Below, in pieces: positions 23,501-35,075 of a stretch of 64,000 nt of DNA. Position numbers and translations under genes: made by a program. Numbering within the stretch: position 1 is the stretch's first letter; the number at the start of each line of letters is the position of its first letter. The notes under the pieces were generated by a model that did no database searches, was not told the origin of the DNA, and was given only the letters and a program-made list of their open reading frames with translations. Source of the DNA: Anticarsia gemmatalis (lineage: Eukaryota > Arthropoda > Insecta > Lepidoptera > Erebidae); NCBI RefSeq assembly GCF_050436995.1, contig NC_134746.1, positions 12,956,501 through 13,020,500 on the forward strand. Direction: 5' to 3'.

Positions 23501-26500
23501 TATCAATTTGCGGTTAGCAGGTCCAAGTTTGTATTATAGCCAAATGGCTGTGATATTTCCAAGTAACCAAGCGCAGCTGTGCGCTGACAGGTCTATCTTA
23601 TTGCGTACTTTCCCATCATGACAGATGACGAATCTATCATAGCTGGGCCAAATACTACGTCAATAAACATTTAGCCCAATCAACTAGCGTGTCATAATAG
23701 TAGAAAACTTTTATATAGCATGATATAAGTATACCAAACATTTTCACTACTCATAACGAGCTTCCCATGATTAGCAATATTATCGCCTTCCCTTGATATA
23801 GTTTTTTTAAACGTACTTCAAACTCTTATTTCCTAGTCTGTACAGCGACATTTAGGTCGATAAATTTTGATATTGGTTATAAATTGGTGGTAAATGAATA
23901 TGAGTAATGAAAACTTGACAAAACATCGACAAAATTGGTTAAAACTAGTTCAAAATAAATTGAAACCTGATAAAGTATGTTTTCGTTCACTTCAGAGAAC
24001 TGTTTGTTAATCAAAAACCACTGTTATCAATTGAACAATAAAATGTTGATTCTATAACGGTTTTTACAAATTGCTTTTTTCAGAAATCGAATTGTAGTTT
24101 AGAATTTTCCTCGTCTAGAGTCTTGGCGCTATCGTAAGAAAACAAAAAATCTGATTATCTGAGTGTTTTTTGGCCTACATCCTCGTTTCCTGTATCTAAG
24201 AAAATCTTCAAAACCATGCTTCGTTTCAATAAGGCAGGCAACCTCCTTAGAGATCGAAAGCTTGGGGCAGGACAAAAAAAGTATAATAAAGTGTAGCGCC
24301 TTTCGCTAATTTACGCGGATCAAAGAGGAAATTGTATCAACCTAATGTCAGTTCCTTATGTGGTTTTTCATAATAACTATTCAGCAAAACAGTTTATTTA
24401 TTATACTAGCTATATTTTAAGTGCCTACAAAGTGCCTAGATAAATATAATGACAAAGCACTATATTCTTGTTATTTGTTTAACCAAATATAACATACGCA
24501 CGCGATTTCATTTGACGTAACAAGCGTAGATGGATTGCGTATCATACGCCTAAAGAATTGTGCCGCGGGACCTTGATTAACCATTTGAGATAAGCTTTAT
24601 CTTAAATTAGAAATATACATATTTCTTGTAATAATTAAGTTTTTACGCTATTTTTATTGAGATATATATCGTGAATTAGCGCCTTGATATTTTATTTATC
24701 GCTTTTCTTAGATGATGTAACTGTGACTTCCAAATATAGATGAATGGATGATTGGCGTTATGTAAGTTTCATGCCTCGCGACAGGAGTACCTCAAGGTTC
24801 TCCACTAGGACCACTGTTCGTGAGACGCAAAACTTTATTGTATTTTGCACGTGCGAGGAGCATAAAACTAAGCCACTTTATAATTCAACAGATGGATCCA
24901 AGTGAGAGTAAACTCTGTTTACAGGAAGGTTATTTAAATCCACGTTATCTTCTTTACTAATGAGAATTTAGAATTATAACCATGAGAAAGCACGAATTAC
25001 GTCAGAACCAATTTTTTTATGGACGAAAACCATTTTTGGTGAAACGAAAGAGTATACTATTGCAAAAAACTTTTCAGTCATCTTTGTAGTTTTGAAGTAA
25101 AAATTAATTGTTCAAGTTCATAGAAACCTAGACTGCCAGTCTCTTGGGGATAAGTTACGCATTGCCTAGGTACTCACTCGATGCAATACATTTACGACTG
25201 GAATACTAAGTAAGGATCAAGGAAAATCCTTCCATTAGCAAGTCCACACCATGATAAGGTTGACCTACTTAAAGTTGCTATGCAAGATTGAAATGCTTTC
25301 CCAACATTTTTTAAATGCTGATGGATTTACTATTGATTATCTAATTAAAAGCTACACATGACATAACAAAAATGAAAAACTCTTGTAAATATCTCTGAAT
25401 AAACTGAAATTATTGTTTAAAGAGGATTCTTTTCCATTATTGTACCCTTCCAGTTAATTTAAAACTGAAAGGAAAAACTGCTTCAACTGTATTTGCAGCA
25501 TTCATCAAATTTATTCAATGAAAAGTTTGTGTTTTATCAGTCACAACTCAAGTACTCTCCTGAGCTAAAGTCAACCAACTTTTGAGGCCAACGGTAACAT
25601 TCCTATTGCAAATAACAAGATAGATACCTACAAATGTATTATTTTCTTCAATATCTACAATAAATAGACCTATTGATAGCCAGGGCAAGCAATATGTAGG
25701 CCAATAACATTACAGTCATTAGCCACTGGCTTAGATTACATTCAACAATAACACTGGCTGTAAAAAAATAAAGTATAAAACTTTTGCAGTGAAGTTATTT
25801 TTAACTGGTAACTTTTGCCTTTCAAATTTTATTTTTAAATAATCAAGTTTATTGATAGTATGAATGATGCAATGGTCATTAAGTTTGGCAGCCATTAAGG
25901 TGTTGTATACTAGATTACTGATTATCGCAGGTCAAAAGCATAAAAAGGTCATCACTGTTTACTAAATAGTAACTTTAGGAAAGTTACCAAATGTTTTGGG
26001 GACTTTACTGTTACTTTCAATTGAAAAGTGAATAAAAGATAAGTTTTAGTAATAGTTACTAAATGGAACTTGAGTTACTTAAGTTTTTAAAAATAAAATA
26101 AGTGAAATATTTATTTATGAATGTTAAGTCATAATTTATTTTTTTAAAACTTTTAATGTATTATGTACAAAAATGTTCAGATTTTTGTTATTGATAAGTT
26201 ATTCAAATAAATAAAAACATTGCAGACAAGGGCCATAAAACGCAGCTGAAAAAGATATAATTTATATTCACAAGACACTGCGAAACGACACAAAGAAAAT
26301 TAATTTAGTCAAGGTCTCGCAAATTTAAATGTATGCTACATAACAAGTTCAAAATAAGGTCCGAAGTTTATTAAAATAATAAGACCATATGACCTAACCT
26401 CCACACAAACAATATTACTTTCCAATCAGACCATACATGCGTTCAAAGAAACATCAAAAGTCACATGTAAGTGTACTAAAAAACAAATAAATTACAATCA

Positions 26501-27890
26501 AAAATACATCGTAAATTACAACCATGTGGTACAATAAAAATAATGAATTAACACATAACCAAACCAAGTTGCAAAGTACACTGTAAACAAACAAAAACTT
26601 ACATTTTACGCGAATTTAATTTTGTCGCGTTATTTTATAGACAACAGGTACTAAGATGCACACCTGACCTGAATTTGTTAATGTAAAATAGTTTTTTATT
26701 ATTGTACTTACATGGATGGATTTCTTGACAGGTAAATATTACAATAGGAGATGCACAGGTTTTTTACTAGCGTATTCACAGCAACGGAGCGGCAACTTTA
26801 TGTTTCGTGAAGGAAGTAATTGTACGGCCGTCTGTATTCATTCATTTGTTTGAATTAGTTGACGTTAAGTGTGCGACAAGGACAAAAGTTGGAGAGTACG
26901 TTCCGATTTTTAGTCACACATCACATTGCATTAACTATTAAGTACGCAGAAAAGTTAGTGAAACTTATTGCGTGCCTATTTTAATGATCCAATGTAATTA
27001 AGCTGCTAAAGTTGTTGGTTATTTTAGGTCCTATTAAATATTATATTTAGTTTTAAGTTACTGTTTAAAGAGTTTCTTGCTTTGTTTTACGCATTATTAA
27101 GACAAACTAACCTTGCTAGATTTAATCGCATATTTATAAAAATAATATCATCTAATATAAGAAAGTCAGTAAGTATCTAGCAATATCGATCAAGTATGAT
27201 AGAAGTATCTATAATTTATTTCAAAATTACTATCATTCACAAAACGCGTAATAAATTAAATGAAAAATCATAAAAAACATTTTAATTATCTATTGTTTAC
27301 ATAAATCAGTGTCTGAATGTGTCTCGAAGGAAAGCCTACGTTAAATACTTTGATATTCTCAGTCAAACTTATTACTAGCATTTATATTTGTTCTATTTTA
27401 AACAAGCAAGTTGCATATTGAGAAAAAATAAACACATGAGCCAGTTCAACAATGCTATCAGTTTCGGAACAAGCCTTAAAAGACAATCATAAACTAAATG
27501 ATTTTGATACTTATAGTAATTTACATCTAATAAGATTCCGTGAAAATATTATTAGAGATCCAATGAGATCATGAGGTGGCAATCTAAGAGGAGCTCAGAG
27601 TTAAAATAAGTTTAATTAGTAAGACCCATAAAGCTATGAGTTAATGTAGCTTTCATTCTATGCATATTGATAAGTATTTTGGCACTGCTAGAATACATTC
27701 TTATGTTTTCTCAATAAGTAAGTCAATCAGGTAACTACTAACCATTGTTAAATAAAACCAAATGTGTTTATTGCAGTTCCATTAAATAAAAATATAACCT
27801 GATTAATGATTACAGAATCAGACGTCAAGTGTCAAGACCACTTGATCTTCGTACGTCGAATGTTATCAAACCTCGCCGGTCGTGTGCGTA
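20537..27890. other. Region between divergent PPAT and PAICS; presumed PPAT 5' intron and promoter
   Basis: No host coding exon recognised over 7 kb. The sequence at 24778-24826 (plus) translates as ATGVPQGSPLGPLFV, the RT motif of a non-LTR element, so a decayed LINE lies there. Other parts are AT-rich and unrecognised. Because PPAT needs an upstream noncoding exon, much of this is probably its first intron. Confidence 0.5.
24778..24829 (+). pseudogene. Fossil LINE reverse transcriptase motif
   Basis: Seventeen codons read ATGVPQGSPLGPLFVRR, matching the highly conserved GVPQGSxLGPLLF block of non-LTR reverse transcriptases. Sequence on both sides is interrupted by stops, so only this scrap is supported. 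Confidence 0.55.
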
Positions 27891-27896
27891 GCGGAG

Positions 27897-27942
27897 CACG
27901 TGGTCGTACTTCTCACATCTACGAACACAAAACTTTATAAAA
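27897..27942 (+). promoter_or_regulatory. PAICS: PAICS core promoter: E-box and TATA box
   Basis: CACGTG at 27897-27902 is the palindromic E-box bound by Myc/Max-type bHLH factors. TATAAAA at 27936-27942 follows 33 bases later, which predicts a start of transcription near 27965 and a 5' UTR of about 50 nt. The surroundings are locally GC-richer. Myc control of purine genes is known in animals; here it is inference from one motif. Confidence 0.55.
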
Positions 27943-28016
27943 GGCCCACCCAGTGTAGCATACGCGCGAACCATCGTCTCGGAAATCTCACACCGGTACT
28001 CGCGCTGCTAACGAAA

Positions 28017-31000
28017 ATGGCTCATCCTAAAGAAGGTAAACAATTTCATTTGTTTTTAAAACTTTTCTTCTGTCAAAGACATTACCCGCCCAAGTTAAAA
28101 AGCACCATAGACGATACAACAAGTTTTTATTGTCATGGCATATTTTTTGTTCGGCCTTGAATTCGAATCAAATGTTTGATCGGACCACTTTATTAGATTT
28201 TAGTCGTGTCTATTGATATAAAACTTATTTATTATCTTATTGAGAGGATATCATGGCCTATTTAATTGAAAGAGTCCTTGATCTCTGCGTCTGTAATCTT
28301 CGCTAGAGATTTGCGTCTTGTTGATAAACTCGTTATATTTCTAACATGCTTCAAAATAGTGTGATATTTTTATTCTTTGTTTAAATTAGGATTAAAATAG
28401 TCTGTGTCAATAAAATAACTTTATAACTCTGAGGCTTTATTAGCTGAGCTGACCTTCAATTTACTAACCGAATAACATAATCTATTAACAAAAACACTTT
28501 ACTATCTGACAAAAAATATTATTTTATTCATTAACTTTTTTGTTGAAAAATACAAACTTGTAAAATCGTGTTACATAAGAAAACTCTTTAATTTGAAATG
28601 GGCTAAACGGTAAAGGCTACAAAATAAAAACAAGTAGCAACATAATAAAAATTATGCGTAAAATAGCAATTAACAGTCGACTTCATTCATACCTACCCAC
28701 TATTCCACGTTTTGTATTATTCATAGTTAAGTCGTCTGCAACGAATGCGATAATTAACATAATTTTCTAATCAGAATCAGTCCAGTAAGCTGGCTGGCTC
28801 AATGTCCAATATTATTATTGTAATAGATAATAAACAAGACAAAGCCGCATTTCGATCTTGGTGTTTTCAATTTTAACGTTACGCAATAATGTAGAGTTAA
28901 TCTGATACCTAATTGATACTTACGAATCTTAACGTTAACCTTCCATGGAATATTTCATATGATCTACTTCGTATTTTCTCTATTACGAAATTTGGCTTTA
29001 ATCGTTAAACATAAGTTTATTTAAGGTCCGGAGAATAGTTAGAAACCTAAGAAGTTTAAAGCGAGACCATCGCCATCTATCGAACCGATTACCAAACTTC
29101 GAACAAACGAAAAACTAACCAAAATTTTTAAATGTTCCAGTTGGTGGTTACAAGCTGGGCGGCCTCATCATCGAGGGCAAGACCAAGCAGGTGTTCGACC
29201 TGCCTGAGCTGCCGGGCCACTGCCTGCTTCTCAACAAAGACCGCATCACCGCCGGCGATGGAGTCAAGGCTCACGACTTGGAGGGCAAGGCCGCTATCTC
29301 CAACCAGACCAATGCTAAGGTGTTCGAGATCCTTATTGCTGCTGGTAAGCATATTTTGATCTCTAATGCTTGGTATTTTTTCGACTCCGCTGCCGTGGTG
29401 TTTTCTGCAAGAGACCCTGGTCAAGCGTAGCTTGGCTACAATCAGTATTCCATAACGCTCACAACCCTATGCTATGGTACAAGCAAAATTGTAAGGTGCT
29501 AGTATAACAGCTGCTTTACGTATTTTTAAACCGTTTATGACCTTATTTTATCAACAGTACGCCATACCTACTTAAACATCTTGTAAATTGCTAACGTCTT
29601 ATTCCTGAGGCAGAGACAGCAAAACCCCAATACTAAGATTTTACTGCTTTAACAAAGTTTATTGTATTTGGAGTTCTTTACTTATGGAGTTTTTCTTCCA
29701 TGTTCCTTAATTAAACCTAGTAATGTGACAATACTTGCATATACTATAAAACTACAAAGTAAAAGCTGCCACTTTTATCTTTGGTTGAAAACAACCTTGT
29801 AAGAAAGCTGATCAAATAGCGATCGTAATATCCATATTAAAAATACCTACATAAACTCTCATCTTCATCGATCTCTCTCAAAAAACATTATCGGTTGTCC
29901 TGTTACTTATCATATTTATAATACATTTATCTATTAACCTTGGATAGGTATCTGAAGACCACCCGTGAGATTGTCAAACACGCTTGACACCGCGGTAGGT
30001 CGACTCGCGATTAAGGGATACATTTAAACGCAAATAAGGTTCAACGGGCATTGACAAACTGGTTTTAATGAAAGATAGCTATTATAGCTAACTAAATACT
30101 TATAGATTTTTCCTTAGTAAATAACTTTACATAGTAAATAGATACACCAATGGTTAATGAATAAAAGCTGTGAATTATGAAAATCAGGAATAATGCAACT
30201 TTAACTGGCAATCGAAACTACAACATCGTATCCTACTCTACTGGCCACTACACTACAATACCTACTTTACAGTTCACTACACTACAATACCTACTGTACA
30301 GTTCTAATAAAAAATCGAAAAGTAAAAAAAGACTACTAACTAGACTCTGTTCTCAGCTACAAAACTAAGCTTTTTATATACTTATCTCACTTTTCTCACA
30401 AAACATTAAGGTTATCTAACATCACGCTGCATACTTAGTATGAACTAAAGTAAATTTTCGGGTCACAGTTTCTTACAATAAATTGAAGGGCGCTCCAATT
30501 ACTGTGTCCTGTTGCTACGTTATCAGTTCATTAATTTATAAATTCTTCATTTCATTATCACATAGATGTTATTGTCTATTGTTACATCATTCTTATGTAA
30601 TTGCGTCAAAGCTAACGATATCGACATTTAAATTATATGTAGTACGGTTTGTTATTGTGTTGTTTGTGAGTTAAATATATTATTAAGAATGACGGTGTGG
30701 AAGCAGATTAAAATAGGGTGGTGGGTTCGATTCCAACTTTAAGAAACAAGTAAGTTAGGTCTCTAATATCGTTTACAGGACTATGCGTTTTCTATAGTCT
30801 AAGGACAGAAAAAAAGGCTCACAAAAGACCGTTAACAAGTTAATTGAAAATGTTACATTACATTACAATCCCATTATGATACGCTGTACCTCTAAACTTG
30901 CGATATCTTATGAAAATAAATTTAGAATGGATTCCCTTTTTATATCTAGGTAATTAAAGGTAGGGTAGGTAATACGTGTACTTCACGACCTTAAACACTG

Positions 31001-34000
31001 CATCGCAAAACTCGTCGCCATTAGTGAAATATTCAATTGCTTTGAAACAATAGCATCTTTTTACACCACCCAAACTCCATAATACATCAAGTTATTTTGT
31101 TGAACCCCCGACCTCAGCCAGATAAAAGTAATGTAATAATTATTATGAAATATCTCCATCATTAAGGTCACAGTTATTATTTATTGACTTTGTTGTGCCT
31201 TATCGATAATGTGCTTGTTTTTTATACACACATGCATTTACGTCAGAGGTTTCGCTTTTAGATTGTTGTTGCGTTGGCAGTTATCTGATGGAGTTGATAT
31301 TTTCCTTTTTAAAGACAATACATAAATGTATTTCTGCTTTTTACAGCCTTAAAACCTCCCTATGGATACGTACAAAGATATTATGCAACTTTATTTTAAT
31401 TAAGTTAAATAACCATACTCCCATAGTCAATTTTCTCCATTACCTACTGGATTGTACGCTTACTAAATATTTTTTGTTTTGGGTGAATGTAAAATGGTAA
31501 TCAAGTCATGATGTTATAGGTTGGAATGGAACTTCTAGGGCATGTTATTGCCGATAAGTACTAAGGATGAAAGAGAAACGATGTGGATAAAAGAGAACCA
31601 AACTATACTAAACATTATTATTACCTGAATACCTATTCTGAACCCAAACAACCCTATTTTTTTAAATGAGTTATGTAGGTATTATAGAACGCGATCGTTA
31701 GAACGAAAGTCCCCGCAATATTATTTTGTTATGCGAAATAAATATCCTACCATAACCACGTTTTAAAAATCCTAACCCTCTTTTTTCAGGCATCAAAACC
31801 GCGTACGTAAAAAGCGCTTCAGCCACGGCCTTCGTATCAAAGAAATGCGACATGATCCCCATCGAGTGGGTGACCCGGCGCCTGGCGACCGGCTCCTTCC
31901 TCAAGAGGAACCCTGGAGTGAAGGAAGGGTTCCGGTTCACGCCGCCCAAGCAGGAGACCTTCTTCAAGGACGACGCCAACCACGACCCTCAGTGGTCTGA
32001 GGAACAGATCGTGTCTGCTGACTTCAAGATCAATGGACTTACTATTGGTAAGTGCGCTTTTTGATTTTGATATGGTTACGTCAATTAGCCATTTACTTGT
32101 CTCACTGCTGGATAAAGGAACTTTTTTGTATTTATCTCCAATCCTAATTTCTTGCCACAATAAATGTCGTGAAATCTACGCGCCAAAATCACGTCATTAA
32201 TTCCATTGCAATAAAAAATACTTCTGGACATTGGAGTCAATGTGGCACACATACATATTTTCTTTAGTCGATTATTTAACTATTTAGAGTCCCGAGAATG
32301 GTAAAGCATATATTATTATGTCATATTAATTACTCAATAACATTTTGTGTTTGTATACAGGTCAAGATGAGGTAGACTACATGAGGAAGGCTACCATACT
32401 GGTGTTCGAGATCTTGGAGAAGGCTTGGGCTCTCCGCGACTGCGCGCTCATCGACATGAAGATTGAGTTCGGAGTTGACCCCGAAGGTATACCTACTAAC
32501 TACTTATTTATAAAAAGTAAATTGTAGAAAGTGTAAGTGCAGAAGAGAGAGGAAAGGAAAAAACGGAGGGTTTTCCTTGAGTCTTTTGTTTGTGTGGTGT
32601 TGCCATATAAAATATTTACAGAATATTTTTATATTCAGGTAACATTCTGTTGGCTGATGTGATTGACTCCGACTCCTGGAGGCTGTGGCCCTCTGGAGAC
32701 AAGAGGCTCATGGTTGACAAACAGGTAATTTTTTTAATCTTATTTATCTATGCAATTTTAATAAAATGCAGAAAGTTTATTCAAAACTCCTTAACTAGTA
32801 GCTTAACAAATTAACTTGATTTAAATATTAAATCCACATAATGAAACACAGTTCTGTTTGTTTACCTTTCCTACTCGAATAAAATATGCCACACCAGTCC
32901 AAATACATCAGAGAAAACTTCATACCATTTTACACTCTATCCATCTAGCATTAAGGCTCATTATCACTTTCTTCCTCAGGTATACAGAAACCTGACAACA
33001 GTAACGGCAGCTGACTTGGACAACGTGAAGCGCAACTTCGCCTGGGTGAAGGACCAGCTGGACTTCCTGAAACCTAACGTAAACCACAAGGTAGTCGTGT
33101 TCATGGGCTCGCCGGCCGACCAGGAACATTGCCAGAATATTGCTAAATGTGAGTACTAATTTAATCTGCATTTGCGCAGAGTTTCAAAGAACTGCTACGA
33201 AATGCATTTATACATTTTTCGATCTAAAATATTTACCCTTGGCTCGAAAAAGGAGGATAATAACTGAAGTATTATTCTATTACTCTATGCCTTGCTTCTT
33301 ACTATATACATCGAAACATCTTTAACACGGTACTCAAAAATATGCAACTCTTTGCTTCGCTCTTTTTAAGCGTAAAAGCTTACAATAAGACTTTGTAAGA
33401 CATGAATAATTTTCTTCTTTGGAACTATGACTTTTTAAAACTGATCTTCATAATTTAAAGCAATAATTTGGTACCTTTAAAAGTTTTCTAAGTCTATTCT
33501 TCACTCCAGCCGCCCGTGACTTCGGTCTGGACGTAGACCTCCGCGTGACCTCAGCTCACAAGGCCACAGAGGAGACACTGCGCATTATGCAGCAGTACGA
33601 AGACACTCACGGCGCGCTCGTGTTCATCGCCGTCGCTGGACGCTCCAACGGACTCGGACCTGTGCTGTCTGGCAACACGTCGTACCCAGTCATCAACTGC
33701 CCACCTCCTTCTGATAAACTCGTACAGGTAAGTTACTACAAGTCAAGCTATCTACTGTACTACAAGTCTGTCAAAGCTGTTCAAGTCGTCGAAAGGGGCT
33801 GTGACTTGGATCGACGCCTGTTATTTTAATTGACAACAACTGGGACCGACTTTTTACGACCCGCCAAAGCACGGAGACGCATTTGTACCTCTTGTACAAT
33901 GCTAGGTAACTACGAAGAGGCCGCGTGTAACCATCCCAACCACGGCTACCAATGTGAACTAATCCTAAAGTCTTTTACCTAAGCTGGAGTTAAAAGCTTG

Positions 34001-34266
34001 GCTAAGAAGCTTAAAAAGAAAATGCTTTGGCCAAATATAAAAGTGTATATAATTCATTCCTATTTTTACAGGACATCTGGTCATCCCTCTCCGTGCCGTC
34101 CGGCCTGGGTTGCGCTACAGTGATCTACCCCGACAGTGCTGCCCTCATGGCGGCGCAGATCATCGGCCTGCAAGACTACCTCGTATGGGCTCGCCTCCGC
34201 GTCAAGCAGCTCGAGATGGCCACGTCCCTCAGACAGGCTGACAAGAAGCTCAGAAACAAAGTCTAG
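28017..34266 (+). CDS. PAICS: Bifunctional SAICAR synthetase / AIR carboxylase, complete, 8 coding exons
   Basis: Purine steps 6 and 7: carboxylation of AIR and its ATP-dependent coupling to aspartate. Exons: 28017-28035, 29141-29344, 31790-32047, 32361-32486, 32639-32724, 32980-33148, 33510-33727, 34072-34266. All junctions are GT-AG and in phase. The 1275 nt give 424 aa, matching the usual animal length. The N-terminal SAICAR synthetase half has LIIEGKTKQVFDLPE, LEGKAAISN, IPIEWVTRRLATGSF and FFKDDANHDPQWSEEQ, with DMKIEFGVD and LADVIDSDSWR. The C-terminal carboxylase half has VVVFMGSPAD, TSAHKATEETL and VAGRSNGLGPVLSGNT. The start MAHPKEG lies in a 19-nt coding first exon with context AAAATGG. 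The one departure I noticed is SPAD where human has STSD in the carboxylase phosphate-binding loop. UCK follows in the same direction. Confidence 0.97.
28036..29140. other. PAICS intron 1, no recognised feature
   Basis: AT-rich intron after the 19-nt coding part of exon 1. A 92-codon frame starting upstream at 27882 runs through exon 1 into it and is chance. No repeat was recognised. Confidence 0.5.
29345..31789. other. PAICS intron 2
   Basis: The largest PAICS intron (2.4 kb). It contains a two-unit 29-bp tandem repeat at 30246-30303. A GGGTTCGATTCC motif near 30723-30734 looks like a tRNA B box and may mark a decayed SINE. Otherwise nothing was recognised. Confidence 0.5.
30246..30303 (+). 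repeat. 29-bp tandem duplication
   Basis: Two adjacent 29-bp units (30246-30274 and 30275-30303) starting CACTACACTACAATACCTAC, differing at one base (T versus G). Confidence 0.9.
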
Positions 34267-34512
34267 ATTTAACTGGTTGCTATAGTTTCACAGTCTTTAG
34301 GCTAATGTAACCTTTTCATACTCTATAACGTATGGGGGTGTCTCGAATGCCTAAACATTGTGGATACTCGAATATTTTTTTACTTAATTATGTGCAGTAT
34401 TTTAATAACGAACTTCCAGTCACTGTTATTTGGAATATTGTTATTTTGTATAATATGAAGTGCCAATGCTGCTCATATATTTACATTCCGTAATGTGTTA
34501 TGCTATGTTTTA

Positions 34513-34518
34513 AATAAA
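34513..34518 (+). terminator. PAICS: PAICS poly(A) signal
   Basis: AATAAA about 247 nt after the stop codon, followed after some 25 nt by a T-rich stretch (GCTTTTTTTTCC), the usual downstream element. Confidence 0.7.
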
Positions 34519-34539
34519 AATATTAAAAATATATTGTTG

Positions 34540-35075
34540 CTTTTTTTTCCTGGGGTTCCAACTATCGACACTGATAAAGAAGCCGCAAAAGAGCCCAAAT
34601 ACTTCGATGGCCCGTCGAAGAAACAGGTGTAGGAAAATTAATTAGTCAAAATAGTTTGAATGTGTAGTCTTCCTTCTAACAGTATTACACTGCCCAAAAT
34701 TTGAAAATTTCTTCGCCATTCGTCGTTATGTAACACCTTTTGAACATAACCCTGAAATTGAGCAGTAGGTAGTTGCTGAAAACGCAGGGTCAAGGTCAAG
34801 CGTCGGATCGATAAGCCTAAAGTTGCGGCTGTCTGTGACCTTCAAGTTATACCAGCCTCAATGTAAAATTTAGATAATGGTGTCGGAACAAATGTTCTAA
34901 GCATTTTTATCTGTAGCCCCAACCTATAACTTTGATTTGGTGAAGGTAAGGTATCAAAAAAGGAGGTCATGACAATTTTTGGACTACTTTTTCAAGCTGC
35001 TGTTCATATTTTTGTTGTATAATTTTCTTACGTTTCTGAACTATCATTCTAACCTTGGCAACATTGCATTTAGAA
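34540..35075. other. PAICS-UCK intergenic spacer with UCK 5' UTR and promoter
   Basis: Only about 0.5 kb separates the PAICS poly(A) signal from the first UCK ATG. An in-frame TGA at 35037-35039 closes the UCK frame upstream. No TATA box was recognised. Confidence 0.5.

Noticed and set aside
35055..35075. Extension of the UCK frame seven codons upstream of the first ATG
   Set aside because: It would start at TTG; the first ATG is at 35076 and a stop lies in frame at 35037-35039.
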